Notes under the pieces: generated by a model
Told to the model about the DNA's origin: nothing
The model's database searches: none
What the model saw: only the letters and a program-made list of their open reading frames with translations
Shown here: positions 27,394 to 36,822 of the stretch, piece after piece
Layout: the number at the start of each line of letters is the position of its first letter
Position numbering within the stretch: the first letter of the stretch is position 1
Made by a program: the position numbers and the translations under genes
NCBI GenBank assembly: GCA_902362375.1
Contig: CABIVS010000005.1
Location: 313,278 to 377,277 of the forward strand
Reading direction: 5' to 3'
Length of the DNA: 64,000 bases
Origin: Bacteroidaceae bacterium
GTDB lineage: Bacteria > Bacteroidota > Bacteroidia > Bacteroidales > Bacteroidaceae

Positions 27394-28506
27394 TTATCTC
27401 GCCATTTTATAAATTTCATTGCCTGCCATCAAAAAAGCACCAACTCCATAAACTTCCGTCATGTCACGAGTCACTTTCTTCGGGTCGGCACCGATTTGCT
27501 GCACATAACCCAGTTTCCCATTCGGTTCCACAGCCGAGACTAATGCATTCCAGCCTTTTACCAACACTGGAAGATAGGTTTCCTTATCCAATAAACCTTC
27601 GTTTATTCCATAAGCAATGGAATAGACAATGAAAGTAGTGCAACTCGTTTCCGGCGATGGATAAGAGGCAGGATCCAAAAGACTGGCATGCCAGAAACCG
27701 TCCGGATGCTGTAATCCGGCAACACGTGTGGCCAGTTTTACAAACAATTCCGCATAGAATTTGCGGTTCTTGTCTTTCTTGGGGAGTTCCTTTAATATTT
27801 CAACCAGACCACCAAGCACCCAACCGTTGCCACGTCCCCAAAAGACTTTCTTACCATTGGCTTCGCGCTTATCAAAATAACGCCAGTCACGGTAAAACAA
27901 GTTTTCTTCTTTATCGAACAAGTAACCATAAGTCGCTTTATACTCACGATTCATAAATTTGATATATTTTTTCTCTCCGGTCAGCATATACAGTTTGGCA
28001 TATACAGGGGGAGCCATAAAGAGAGCGTCACACCAAGTCCAACGTTCCAAGGTCTTTAAGTCTCCCTCCACCAGCTTGAAACTGCCTTCAGACGGATGAT
28101 TGACAATCCATTCCGTACGGGCGAGCGTAGGGATAATCATTGCTTCGTCTTTGTACTTGCGGTATAAATCCAAAAAGGACTGTGAAACAGCGATGTCATC
28201 AGCATGATAAAACCGTTTGTCCGGCTGCCAACAATTCCGCCGCCCGATACGAGTCAGCCACTTATAATATGTATCATCACCGTCTTCTTTTTCAGTTAAT
28301 TCCGCCCAATCCACCATGCCGACATAAAGAGCACCTTGCGGCCAGTTCAAGTCGTCATGTTCAGGAGCGGGGTGTGGATTGGCAATCTGCCAATCCGCCA
28401 CCTTTCGCATGATAGACTTTATTTCTGCTTTTTGAAAAGGAATCTCTGTTGCCATTATAAAAACGGAACATAACAGAGACGCTCCCAATAAAAGTGTTTT
28501 TTTCAT
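27394..28506 (-). CDS. GH105 unsaturated rhamnogalacturonyl/glucuronyl hydrolase-like enzyme
   Basis: The 370-aa protein has a Sec signal (about 1-19) and an (alpha/alpha)6 barrel of GH105/GH88 type: WCDALFMAPPVYAKLY, FWGRGNGWVLGGLVEILK and HPDGFWHASLLDP are the recognisable barrel motifs. GH105 enzymes hydrate the C4-C5 double bond of unsaturated uronic acids left by polysaccharide lyases and so release them. No lyase is evident in this PUL, so the unsaturated substrate must come from elsewhere or from unrecognised chemistry encoded here. Spaced about 30 bp after the GH3 gene. Confidence 0.9.
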   Translation of the reverse strand: MKKTLLLGASLLCSVFIMATEIPFQKAEIKSIMRKVADWQIANPHPAPEHDDLNWPQGALYVGMVDWAELTEKEDGDDTYYKWLTRIGRRNCWQPDKRFYHADDIAVSQSFLDLYRKYKDEAMIIPTLARTEWIVNHPSEGSFKLVEGDLKTLERWTWCDALFMAPPVYAKLYMLTGEKKYIKFMNREYKATYGYLFDKEENLFYRDWRYFDKREANGKKVFWGRGNGWVLGGLVEILKELPKKDKNRKFYAELFVKLATRVAGLQHPDGFWHASLLDPASYPSPETSCTTFIVYSIAYGINEGLLDKETYLPVLVKGWNALVSAVEPNGKLGYVQQIGADPKKVTRDMTEVYGVGAFLMAGNEIYKMAR

Positions 28507-28535
28507 TATATATTTATTTGTTTATCATTCGGTCA

Positions 28536-30989
28536 TTACAGTTCAACCATAGCCTTTAAAGGCAATTGACTGGAAGCAGGACCGACTAAGATCTCAAAGT
28601 CTCCTTTTTCCACTACAAAGCGGTGTTGATTCATATCATAAAAAGAGAATGCATCCTCATCCAGCACAACAGAAACCCGCTTCTTCTCCCCTTTCTTCAA
28701 GAATACCTTTTCATATCCTTTCAGTTCTTTCAACGGACGGGAAACAGAAGATTGTACATCATGCACATACACCTGTGCCACCTCCGAAGCATCCATCTTA
28801 CCTGTATTCTCTATATCAAAGCTAACGGTAACCTGATGCTCACCCGTTTGCTCCGCAGCCATATTACTATAAGCGAAAGTAGTATAAGACAAACCGTAGC
28901 CAAACGGATAGAAAGGTTCTTTTCCCGAACGGTCGTATCCACGATAACCGACAAAGACACCTTCGGAATAGTCTACACGCTTAATCTCCGCCTTTAAGTT
29001 CTCGTAATAACTGCCGTGCACCGGATTATCTTCCCATTTCCGCTCGATAGAAATCGGTAGCTTTCCACTTGGAGAAATCTTACCGGTCAGGATTTCAGCT
29101 ATCGCCTGGCCGCCTTCCTGTCCCGGATACCAGGCCATAAGAATCGCTTTTGCAGCATCATACCAGTTGGTGAAATCCACACCGCCACCAGCGTTCAGTA
29201 CAACCACAACATTGGGATGCATGGACGCAATCTTCTTGATAAACAATTCCTGATAGCGGAGCAAGGCAAACGGACGGTCAAAGCCTTCGCCTTCGGTATT
29301 ACTATTGAAACCTGTGCAGAACACAACATTATCCACCTTTGCCAATCCTTGACGAAGTTTCGCCTCATTAAGGCTATAAGCATTAAAACGAATGATGGCC
29401 GAAGAAATATTATCAAAGAATTCAATCCGGAAACGGTACTCCTTACCACCCTCAACCGGCAGTTCAACTTCACGGCTAGAGTATGAATGATTTCCCCAAT
29501 CTCCTGTAATATGCTTGTCATTCACAAACAGACGATAACCGTCATCACCACCGATATGAAGTTTCAACTGACCGTCAGTTTGTGGCATGTAGCAGGCTGT
29601 CCAACGGACAGAGAATCCATCTGTCGGAAAGCCGTCCAAAGGTGCTCCATATCCCCAGTCATAATCAACAGAGGATTCCGTGCGTATTACTTCAGGCTGG
29701 CCCGAAAGAGTCTTGTTTTTAAAGTATTCAGCTTTGAAGCCTTTCATCTGACGATTAGCATCAGTATAAAACTCATGGACAATATCTTCATAAATCACAT
29801 CATCCGTCAATAGTAACAGATTCCTTTTCTTCAATTCCTTCAAGCCTTGAGCCACTGAGACGGTAGAAAAAGGAGTGACAAACCCACTGCCGCCACCGGT
29901 AGGAATCAAACTTGCATTAGGTCCCATTACGGCTGTCTTTCCTTTCAGCGGGAGCAAGTTTCCTTCATTCTTCAACAGGACTACACCCTCGCGCGCCAGC
30001 TCTAAAGCTGTCTGGCGGGAGAAAGGATTATCCTCTGCGATGTTGCTGTCTTTCTGTTCCTTATCCAGCATACCATAAGCAATCAGAGTTTGCAGGATGT
30101 GTTGTACTTTCAGGTTGATGGTTTCTTCTGTCACTGTGCCGGCTTTGATAGCAGGCAACAGATTCTCCAAATTCATAAAACGTCCTTTCGGCATTTCGAG
30201 GTCAAGTCCGGCGTTAGCAGCGCCTACGGCGGAATATACAGAAGTCCAGTCAGACATCAGAATACCTTTGAAGCCCCAAAGATTGCGCAAGACATCAATA
30301 TTCAACCATTTATGTTCGGTGGCATGGACACCGTTCAACAGATTGTAGCTGTTCATTACGGCGCCGACATTGGCTTCCTGTACTGCTTTCCGGAAAGCCG
30401 GGAAATAGATTTCCTGCAAAGTACGCTCGTCTATGTCAGAGCTGGCATGGTGGCGGCTCCATTCCTGGTTGTTGGCAGCAAAGTGTTTGATTGTAGCAAT
30501 GACTCCTTCCGATTGTACTCCCAGGATATATTGTTTCGCCGTTTCACCTGTCAAGTAAGGGTCTTCACCGAAGTATTCAAAGTTACGGCCGCACAACGGA
30601 GCACGATAGATATTCACGCCCGGACCAAGCAGGATACTAACTCCTCTTGCCTTGGCATCCTGTCCCAAGCCTTGCCCTAACTTATAAAGTAATTCCCGGT
30701 TCCAAGTAGAAGCGGAAAGTATTCCGGAAGGATATAAAGTGCTCTTGGGAACATGATTACGAATTCCCTGCGGCCCGTCAGCCAACTTGATTTCAGGTAT
30801 TCCCAAACGGGGAATGGCACGCAGAGAAAAACTGGTATATCCGGAGATATACTCTATTTTCTCTTGCAAAGTCATTTTTGATACAATGTCCTTCGCACGT
30901 TGTTCGGCTTGGGGAGTGATTGTTTGTGCACAGGTTAATATGCTCCATGCAAGCATACATAAACCTATGCCTCCTATTTTCTTTTTCAT
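28536..30989 (-). CDS. GH3 beta-glucosidase-like enzyme with PA14 domain
   Basis: An 817-aa exported enzyme with signal peptide (about 1-21), GH3 TIM barrel (about 30-300) with nucleophile Asp247 in GILMSDWTSVYS, and an alpha/beta sandwich domain interrupted by a PA14 module (about 416-540, starting MKGFKAEYFKNK and containing GGDDGYRLFVND). A fibronectin-III-like domain lies at the C-terminus. PA14-containing GH3 enzymes usually cleave beta-glucosides, the PA14 shaping the active-site rim and specificity. It is the first of two unlike GH3 genes side by side. Confidence 0.92.
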   Translation of the reverse strand: MKKKIGGIGLCMLAWSILTCAQTITPQAEQRAKDIVSKMTLQEKIEYISGYTSFSLRAIPRLGIPEIKLADGPQGIRNHVPKSTLYPSGILSASTWNRELLYKLGQGLGQDAKARGVSILLGPGVNIYRAPLCGRNFEYFGEDPYLTGETAKQYILGVQSEGVIATIKHFAANNQEWSRHHASSDIDERTLQEIYFPAFRKAVQEANVGAVMNSYNLLNGVHATEHKWLNIDVLRNLWGFKGILMSDWTSVYSAVGAANAGLDLEMPKGRFMNLENLLPAIKAGTVTEETINLKVQHILQTLIAYGMLDKEQKDSNIAEDNPFSRQTALELAREGVVLLKNEGNLLPLKGKTAVMGPNASLIPTGGGSGFVTPFSTVSVAQGLKELKKRNLLLLTDDVIYEDIVHEFYTDANRQMKGFKAEYFKNKTLSGQPEVIRTESSVDYDWGYGAPLDGFPTDGFSVRWTACYMPQTDGQLKLHIGGDDGYRLFVNDKHITGDWGNHSYSSREVELPVEGGKEYRFRIEFFDNISSAIIRFNAYSLNEAKLRQGLAKVDNVVFCTGFNSNTEGEGFDRPFALLRYQELFIKKIASMHPNVVVVLNAGGGVDFTNWYDAAKAILMAWYPGQEGGQAIAEILTGKISPSGKLPISIERKWEDNPVHGSYYENLKAEIKRVDYSEGVFVGYRGYDRSGKEPFYPFGYGLSYTTFAYSNMAAEQTGEHQVTVSFDIENTGKMDASEVAQVYVHDVQSSVSRPLKELKGYEKVFLKKGEKKRVSVVLDEDAFSFYDMNQHRFVVEKGDFEILVGPASSQLPLKAMVEL

Positions 30990-31068
30990 GGTGATTCTGT
31001 GTTAATATAACATGTGTAAAAAACCAACTTAGCTATCAGCTCTTCACACACTTTTGTTCTTTACATTT

Positions 31069-33276
31069 TTAGTCTATCAGTTCTATTTTAACGGTCTGTC
31101 CTTGTACCAGAATATGATATTCACCGGCTTCAAGGAAGCGTTTACCATCCTCATTGACAAAACCGAAATCACGTTCCAGGTCGATGTCAAAACGGAAAGT
31201 CTTCGTTTCTCCGGCTTTGATAAGTTGTTTCTCAAAGTGTTTCAGTTCTTTCACCGGACGGGTGATAGAGCAATAAGGATCGGAAATAAACCAATGAACA
31301 GTCTCTGCTCCGTCGCGGGAACCGGTGTTGGTGACAGTCACTTCTGCCGACAGTTTATCGCCGCGCTTCACCTTAGTAGCAGAAGGGGTAACAGTGCCAT
31401 ACTTAAATTCGGTATAACTTAATCCATGCCCGAACGGATATAACGGATCGCTTGTTATATCTTTATAAAATCCCTGATGTCCGCGTCCGCTCTTGCGGCG
31501 ATTATAATAAATAGGAATTTGTCCTGTGGAATAAGGGAACGTCATGGCTAGTTTACCGGAAGGGTTGATACGCCCGGATAAAATTCCTGCCATTGAACGC
31601 GCACCATTTATACCCGGTTGCCATATCTCCAATATAGCATCACAAAGAGGTTCCATGCGATTTAACTCCAAGGGACGTCCATTAGAAAGCACCAATATAA
31701 TAGGTTTACCAGCCTCCTTTAGTTCTTTCACCAATTCTTCCTGAATCTGTGGCAAAGCAATCGTAGAACGGGAAGCATTCTCACCACTCCAGGTAAGCAT
31801 CTCACCCAAACAAACAATGACTACATCAGACCAACGAGCAACGTCCAATGCGCCAGCAAAACCTGAACGGTCATTGCCCTGCGGTTTGCATCCCATTGCA
31901 TAACGTAATTCGGCGTCTCCTCCAAACTCGGCAGTCAACCCATCATAGAGCATTTCCACATCCGTATCTTTTCCATGTCCGCACCAGGAACCCAATAAGT
32001 CCCAACCATTTTTTGCCATTGGACCTACTACGGCAATCTTTTTTTTGTTTGTAAGTGGTAATATCTGATTGTCATTTTTCAACAACACCATTGATTCTGC
32101 TGCCAGTTGAGCGGCCACAGCCATACTTTGCGGACGGAAAAAACGATCCTTCTCATTAGTAACCGGAGTATAAGGACGTTCGAACAAACCCAGACGGAAT
32201 TTTACACGCAATACTCGACGGACTGATTCGTCAACTTGTGCCATTGTTACCTTACCTTCCTCTACAAGCTCTTTCAGATGACGATCGTAGGCATGAGACA
32301 TCATATCCATTTCAAGCCCCGCATTAAAAGCATACCGAGCAGCATCTTTCTTTGTAGCGGCTAATCCCTGATTCTTTAACTGTTCCACAGCCCCCCAGTC
32401 AGACACAATGAACCCGTCATGTTTCCAGCGTTTCTTTAATATCTCGGTCATGATATAAGGATTAGCTGACCCAGGTACTCCACTGATGTCATTGAAAGAA
32501 CTCATCAAAGTGGCCGCACCAGCTTTCACTCCCATCTCATAGGGCAGTAGATAAGTATCCCAAAGAGTTTGAGCTGAAATTTCGGTATAAACATAATCTC
32601 GCCCAGCCTCCGAAGCACCATAACCTACATAGTGTTTCAGACAAGCAGCCATACGGTTCTCTGCTGCCATATCATCTCCCTGATACCCACGCACCGAAGC
32701 AGCGGCAAACACTCCATTTGTATAAGGATCTTCACCATATCCTTCGGCTACACGTCCCCATCGAGGATCACGTGCCACGTCGATCATGGGAGAAAAAGTC
32801 CAATCAACCCCAGACATGCGGGCTTCTTGTGCAGATACCGCACATGCCTGTTCTACCAATCCCGGATTCCATGAACAGGCTTGCCCCAACGAAATAGGAT
32901 ATATGGTGCGAAATCCATGAATAGCATCGTAGCCAAAAATGATGGGAATGCCCAAACGAGATTCTTCCATCGCTTTTTTCTGCATACTATTACGCAACTC
33001 TGGATTTATATCAAAGTAAATCAAAGAACCAATCTCTGACGGTACTTTTTTCACTTCTTCGCCAACATTATTCACATTGTTATTTCGTCCCAATGTATAT
33101 TGGTTTAGTTGTAAAACCTTCTCTTCCAATGTCATACGCGATATTAAATCATCAATACGTTTTTCAATTGGAGCTTTGGCATCCTTATACAAAGGAATAC
33201 TCTTTTTATCTTTTGACGAAAGAGAATGTGTGACTCCCAATAGGCACAATCCCAAAATCAAAACTTTTTTTCTCAT
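31069..33276 (-). CDS. GH3 beta-glucosidase-like enzyme (no PA14)
   Basis: A 735-aa exported enzyme with signal peptide (about 1-20) and the BglX-like three-domain order. The barrel has IPIIFGYDAIHGFRTIYPIS, DPRWGRVAEGYGEDPY and nucleophile Asp293 in FIVSDWGAVEQL; the second domain carries VVIVCLGEMLTWSGENASRS, and a fibronectin-III-like C-terminus closes it. Expected to remove terminal beta-linked glucose or similar residues in the periplasm. The start codon is the ATG at 33276; the TTG before it is unlikely. A 220-bp gap before the gene holds a gene remnant and may hold its own promoter. Confidence 0.93.
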   Translation of the reverse strand: MRKKVLILGLCLLGVTHSLSSKDKKSIPLYKDAKAPIEKRIDDLISRMTLEEKVLQLNQYTLGRNNNVNNVGEEVKKVPSEIGSLIYFDINPELRNSMQKKAMEESRLGIPIIFGYDAIHGFRTIYPISLGQACSWNPGLVEQACAVSAQEARMSGVDWTFSPMIDVARDPRWGRVAEGYGEDPYTNGVFAAASVRGYQGDDMAAENRMAACLKHYVGYGASEAGRDYVYTEISAQTLWDTYLLPYEMGVKAGAATLMSSFNDISGVPGSANPYIMTEILKKRWKHDGFIVSDWGAVEQLKNQGLAATKKDAARYAFNAGLEMDMMSHAYDRHLKELVEEGKVTMAQVDESVRRVLRVKFRLGLFERPYTPVTNEKDRFFRPQSMAVAAQLAAESMVLLKNDNQILPLTNKKKIAVVGPMAKNGWDLLGSWCGHGKDTDVEMLYDGLTAEFGGDAELRYAMGCKPQGNDRSGFAGALDVARWSDVVIVCLGEMLTWSGENASRSTIALPQIQEELVKELKEAGKPIILVLSNGRPLELNRMEPLCDAILEIWQPGINGARSMAGILSGRINPSGKLAMTFPYSTGQIPIYYNRRKSGRGHQGFYKDITSDPLYPFGHGLSYTEFKYGTVTPSATKVKRGDKLSAEVTVTNTGSRDGAETVHWFISDPYCSITRPVKELKHFEKQLIKAGETKTFRFDIDLERDFGFVNEDGKRFLEAGEYHILVQGQTVKIELID

Positions 33277-33370
33277 CAATGTTTTCGTCAGTTAATTATT
33301 ATTTCTAGTTTTCAGATGTATATCAAGCAATACGTAAGCAGATACTTATTCCAGCCATTCCATGCTCTTA

Positions 33371-33460
33371 TCATTTAGCTAAGTACCAGACACTTACAAT
33401 CAGTTCATTGGAGATATATGCCCAACGAGCCGGAGAACTATGCCCTGCCAATACATTCAT
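33371..33460 (-). pseudogene. Possible short C-terminal gene remnant
   Basis: In the 223-bp gap between the DUF4832 gene and the GH3 gene, the minus strand has a protein-like 29-codon frame beginning MNVLAGHSSPARWAYISNE and ending VWYLAK before a TGA. The frame continues upstream past one stop (YEIH, stop, LLEMN). It looks like the tail of a larger, lost protein, not a complete gene. I do not recognise the family. Confidence 0.3.
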
Positions 33461-33499
33461 TTCCAACAATTAATGTATCTCGTAGCAATTGACTATGAC

Positions 33500-35149
33500 T
33501 TACCGAGCGGTAACTTCAAATAATTTCAACCATCCGGCAGATGTTACATTGTTCTTCACAGCAAGGTGAATTCCAATCTCATTCTGCTTTGTCGTATCAA
33601 CAATACCAACAGCCCACATGTATTTACCTGCCTCCACGCCTTCAACCCGGGTTGTAAACGTATATGATTTAGCCGTACCTTTCACCCAATCACAAGCTTC
33701 CGGTTCTCCATCAACAAATACATACTTCGGTTTATCATTCTTGGTGTCCAATAAAGCAAAAGCCACTTTATATTTATTCTTCCACTGGGGAATATTCGTC
33801 GGACAATATCCCCAACCAAAATTATTCCAACGGTGCGCTATTTCAATCTGTTTACCATTAGAGATAGTTGTAGGCAAAGAAATTCTGTCCGGAAATAAAC
33901 GATAGCTTCCTTCTGTACAGAATTGTTTAACTAATTGGAAAGCTTCATTAAACCATGAATAAGTTTCTCCATTGCGAAAGTCTGAATTATAGCGTAAATC
34001 CATCATATTGACGCAGGCTGTTTTAGCCTCATCAAACTCACCCTGACGTACTTCTGCATAATTGGCATATCCATCTCCCTGAATCGAGTTTCCATGAGAA
34101 TTTTTCACCCAGCCACCTTCCATTACTACAGGAACGAGATACTTCCACTTGGCTATAAAATTGCGTTCCCAAGTAGAATAGTAAGTTTTCATACCAAACG
34201 CATCGTGACGTAATGAATATCCTTTAGCTACTGCTTTTCCTATTAATCTTTCAGTATCCTTATCATAATTATTGCCGTCCCATTCCTTGCTTGTACCTAT
34301 CCAACGATGATAATTTACAAACACAGGAACTTTATCAAATACTTGAGAATATAAATCTGTCACCCAATCGAAAACAGCCTCACGAGTCGGCAGCTCCGGT
34401 TTTCCCAACTCACGCACCTGATAGTACCATACACTATGATACTCTCCCCATTTTCCAAATCCTGAACCACTTACAAACTGTACTTTGTCGGGATCATTAA
34501 AATCCTTAGCCAAAGCCCTGATAAATTTCTCATAATATTTCTGGAAAATAGGATCATCCGGATAGGGAGACCATACTTTTACTGAACCTGTTTGTGTTTC
34601 ATATCCTTTCGCGCCAGCCTCTTTTACAAAATTCGGAGTAAAATTATAGTGCTTATCACGGCTATCCACCACAAAAGTAAAGGCCAATTTCATATTTCTT
34701 TGCTTAGCTCCCTCTATCAACATCTTCAGTCGCTTAGCCGAAGGGGTATCACAATCAGAATTCCATGCGTATTTTCCTTCTTCAGGATTAAAATCAGCCC
34801 AGGCACCACGAAGGTATAAGGTATTTGCATAATCAGAGACCTTTACAGTGCCTTCCGATGACGGGAAATTATCATAATCCTGCCAGAATGTGGAAGATAA
34901 ACCATCACCAATACCCGCATATAATACCCATCCGGAAAGAGGATTATGCAAAATGATATTTCGATTCTGCTTTACCGTGACAATGCTGTTCCCAGGAATA
35001 GAAGTATCTTCTACCAAACCATCATCACCATTATCACCTCCTTCTTTATCATTATCACTGCCACAAGCGACTAATGATATAGCCATAGAAAAAATAAGCC
35101 CGCAACTTATTTTTCTCAAACTGCACATATTTTGAAAATTAATCTTCAT
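33500..35149 (-). CDS. DUF4832 family lipoprotein (first paralogue), putative glycan-active enzyme
   Basis: A 549-aa protein with a lipoprotein signal ending SLVAC (acyl Cys about 29) and an acidic linker (GSDNDKEGGDNGDDG) suited to surface display. The body has a TIM-barrel flavour: WADFNPEEGKYAW, GSGFGKWGEYHSVWYY, FVNYHRWIG, RHDAFGMKTYY, VVMEGGWVK. The Glu in KWGEYH and the Glu in MEGGW are in positions that suit a pair of catalytic carboxylates, though this is inference. The C-terminus (about 430-549) is a beta domain. DUF4832 has no activity known to me. Paired with a close paralogue 11 bp upstream. Confidence 0.78.
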   Translation of the reverse strand: MKINFQNMCSLRKISCGLIFSMAISLVACGSDNDKEGGDNGDDGLVEDTSIPGNSIVTVKQNRNIILHNPLSGWVLYAGIGDGLSSTFWQDYDNFPSSEGTVKVSDYANTLYLRGAWADFNPEEGKYAWNSDCDTPSAKRLKMLIEGAKQRNMKLAFTFVVDSRDKHYNFTPNFVKEAGAKGYETQTGSVKVWSPYPDDPIFQKYYEKFIRALAKDFNDPDKVQFVSGSGFGKWGEYHSVWYYQVRELGKPELPTREAVFDWVTDLYSQVFDKVPVFVNYHRWIGTSKEWDGNNYDKDTERLIGKAVAKGYSLRHDAFGMKTYYSTWERNFIAKWKYLVPVVMEGGWVKNSHGNSIQGDGYANYAEVRQGEFDEAKTACVNMMDLRYNSDFRNGETYSWFNEAFQLVKQFCTEGSYRLFPDRISLPTTISNGKQIEIAHRWNNFGWGYCPTNIPQWKNKYKVAFALLDTKNDKPKYVFVDGEPEACDWVKGTAKSYTFTTRVEGVEAGKYMWAVGIVDTTKQNEIGIHLAVKNNVTSAGWLKLFEVTAR

Positions 35150-35160
35150 ACCTATAGCTC

Positions 35161-36723
35161 TTATTTATTTATGCTTACTTTCGACAATTTTAACCAGCCC
35201 GAATCCAATATATCCCCTTTGGCGGCAATATCCAGCCCTACGAGATCTTTATTACTCCGGTCAACCAAGCCCACAGCCCAAACATAAGTACCTGTTTCAG
35301 CTTTGGACATATCCGGCTCAAATACATATTCAGCGGGACTTCCTTTTATCCACTTGGATAAATCTGTATCCGTATCCACAAATGTATATCGCACCTCATT
35401 CGTTTCAGAATCAAGCAAAGCGAAAGCTACTTTATATTTTTGATTCCATTGCGGAATATTAGTAGGACAGTACCCCCATCCCAGATTGTTCCAGCAATGT
35501 TTAATAGTCGGCGTTGTTTTTTTAGAGACTTCTAACGGCAAAGAGATTTCACTGGGATAGAGCCTATACCCCCCTTCCCGAAGGAATCGGCGTACTAAAT
35601 CAAAAGCATCTTTAAACCAGGACTCTGTATCACCAAAACGAAAATCCATCATATTGACATGTGCCTCTTTGCTGTCATCAAACTCACCGCGTCTTACGTC
35701 CTCGTGTGAATCCTTGCGATATCCTCTAGGATCCTGCCAATAATTATGTGATTTGACAATCCAGCCACCTTCCATAATAATAGGGCATATATTACGATAT
35801 TTTTCTGCAAACCTACGTTCCCAACTGCCATAATAGGTTGTCATACCAAATGCATCATGACGTAATGAATATCCTTTCTTGATTGCTTCTTCCAGCATTT
35901 CTTCACTGTCAGCAGCAAAATGTTCATCATCTACCCAATCTTTTCCCGCACCAATCCATCTATGGTAGTTAATTACTACCGGAACTTTATCAAAAGCTTG
36001 AGAATATATATCTGTCACCCAATCGAAAACAGCTTTCTTTGGAGTATCATCACCTGTTGAATAAATCATTGTATGATATTCTCCCCATTTCCCAAGTCCG
36101 AATCCATCTATAAATTCAACTTTCGAAGGATCGTTGAAATCTTTAGCCAGAGCCTTCACAAATTTAGTATAGTACTTCTGAAAAACAGGATCGTCAGAAT
36201 AAGGTGACCATTTACTTTTATTCATAAATCCTTTTGCACCGGCATCTTTTACAAATTGAGGAGTAAATTCTGTTCTCTTATCACGACTGTCAACTACAAC
36301 ACGAAATGCCAAACGCATATTCCGCTGATAAGCTCCTTCAATATATGCTCTCAAATTAGAATCAATTTTCCAACCATATACATCTTCCTGTGGATTAAAA
36401 TCTGTCCAACTAGCGCGAATATAAAGCGTATGAGCATAATCTGTCACACTAACATTGTGTCCCAGTTCAGGAATATACATATGGTCATACTGTGCCCAAA
36501 AATCCGCAGCATCCACTCCCATACTTGCATAGAGCACCCATCCTGTAAGCGGGTTATGAAGAATACGCAAAGAATCAGGCTGAATCGTAACTATGTTATT
36601 CTCTGATAGTTCCTTATCAAATGAAACGGCTGAATTCTCGTCTCCGAAAACAGGAGATAAAAGAAACATAAACAGACAAAGAGACACAATTACTCTATAA
36701 TAACTAATCTTTCTTACAACCAT
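35161..36723 (-). CDS. DUF4832 family exported protein (second paralogue)
   Basis: A 520-aa paralogue of the neighbouring DUF4832 lipoprotein, sharing the landmarks WTDFNPQEDVYGW, GFGLGKWGEYHT, INYHRWIG, RHDAFGMTTYYGSWERRF, IIMEGGW and the beta-domain motif WNNLGWGYCPTNIPQWNQKY. It has an ordinary Sec signal (about 1-27, ending LLSPVFG) instead of a lipobox, so the two copies probably sit in different places. Starts at 36774 (ATG) or 36801 (GTG) would place translation inside a 15-bp hairpin, so I prefer the ATG at 36723 just after it. Function unknown; PUL context implies action on the target glycan. Confidence 0.78.
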   Translation of the reverse strand: MVVRKISYYRVIVSLCLFMFLLSPVFGDENSAVSFDKELSENNIVTIQPDSLRILHNPLTGWVLYASMGVDAADFWAQYDHMYIPELGHNVSVTDYAHTLYIRASWTDFNPQEDVYGWKIDSNLRAYIEGAYQRNMRLAFRVVVDSRDKRTEFTPQFVKDAGAKGFMNKSKWSPYSDDPVFQKYYTKFVKALAKDFNDPSKVEFIDGFGLGKWGEYHTMIYSTGDDTPKKAVFDWVTDIYSQAFDKVPVVINYHRWIGAGKDWVDDEHFAADSEEMLEEAIKKGYSLRHDAFGMTTYYGSWERRFAEKYRNICPIIMEGGWIVKSHNYWQDPRGYRKDSHEDVRRGEFDDSKEAHVNMMDFRFGDTESWFKDAFDLVRRFLREGGYRLYPSEISLPLEVSKKTTPTIKHCWNNLGWGYCPTNIPQWNQKYKVAFALLDSETNEVRYTFVDTDTDLSKWIKGSPAEYVFEPDMSKAETGTYVWAVGLVDRSNKDLVGLDIAAKGDILDSGWLKLSKVSINK

Positions 36724-36742
36724 ACTACTAATTGTTTTTTTA

Positions 36743-36805
36743 AAGAGTGCTATATCATTGTTCTCTTTATTCATATAAAAATCACGAGATTGATATAGCA
36801 CTCTT
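36743..36805 (-). repeat. 15-bp perfect inverted repeat between the SusE-like gene and the enzyme genes
   Basis: AAGAGTGCTATATCA (36743-36757) and TGATATAGCACTCTT (36791-36805) are exact complements with a 33-nt loop. It separates the susCDE block from the enzyme block in the PUL transcript. No T-tract follows on the minus strand, so it reads as an RNA-processing or stability hairpin, not a terminator. Confidence 0.7.
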
Positions 36806-36822
36806 AATATTATCCTGCTTGA

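Noticed and set aside
36774..36801. Earlier start codons (ATG 36774, GTG 36801) for the second DUF4832 gene
   Set aside because: They put the start inside the 15-bp hairpin and give an over-long n-region before the signal peptide. ATG 36723 gives a normal signal peptide.
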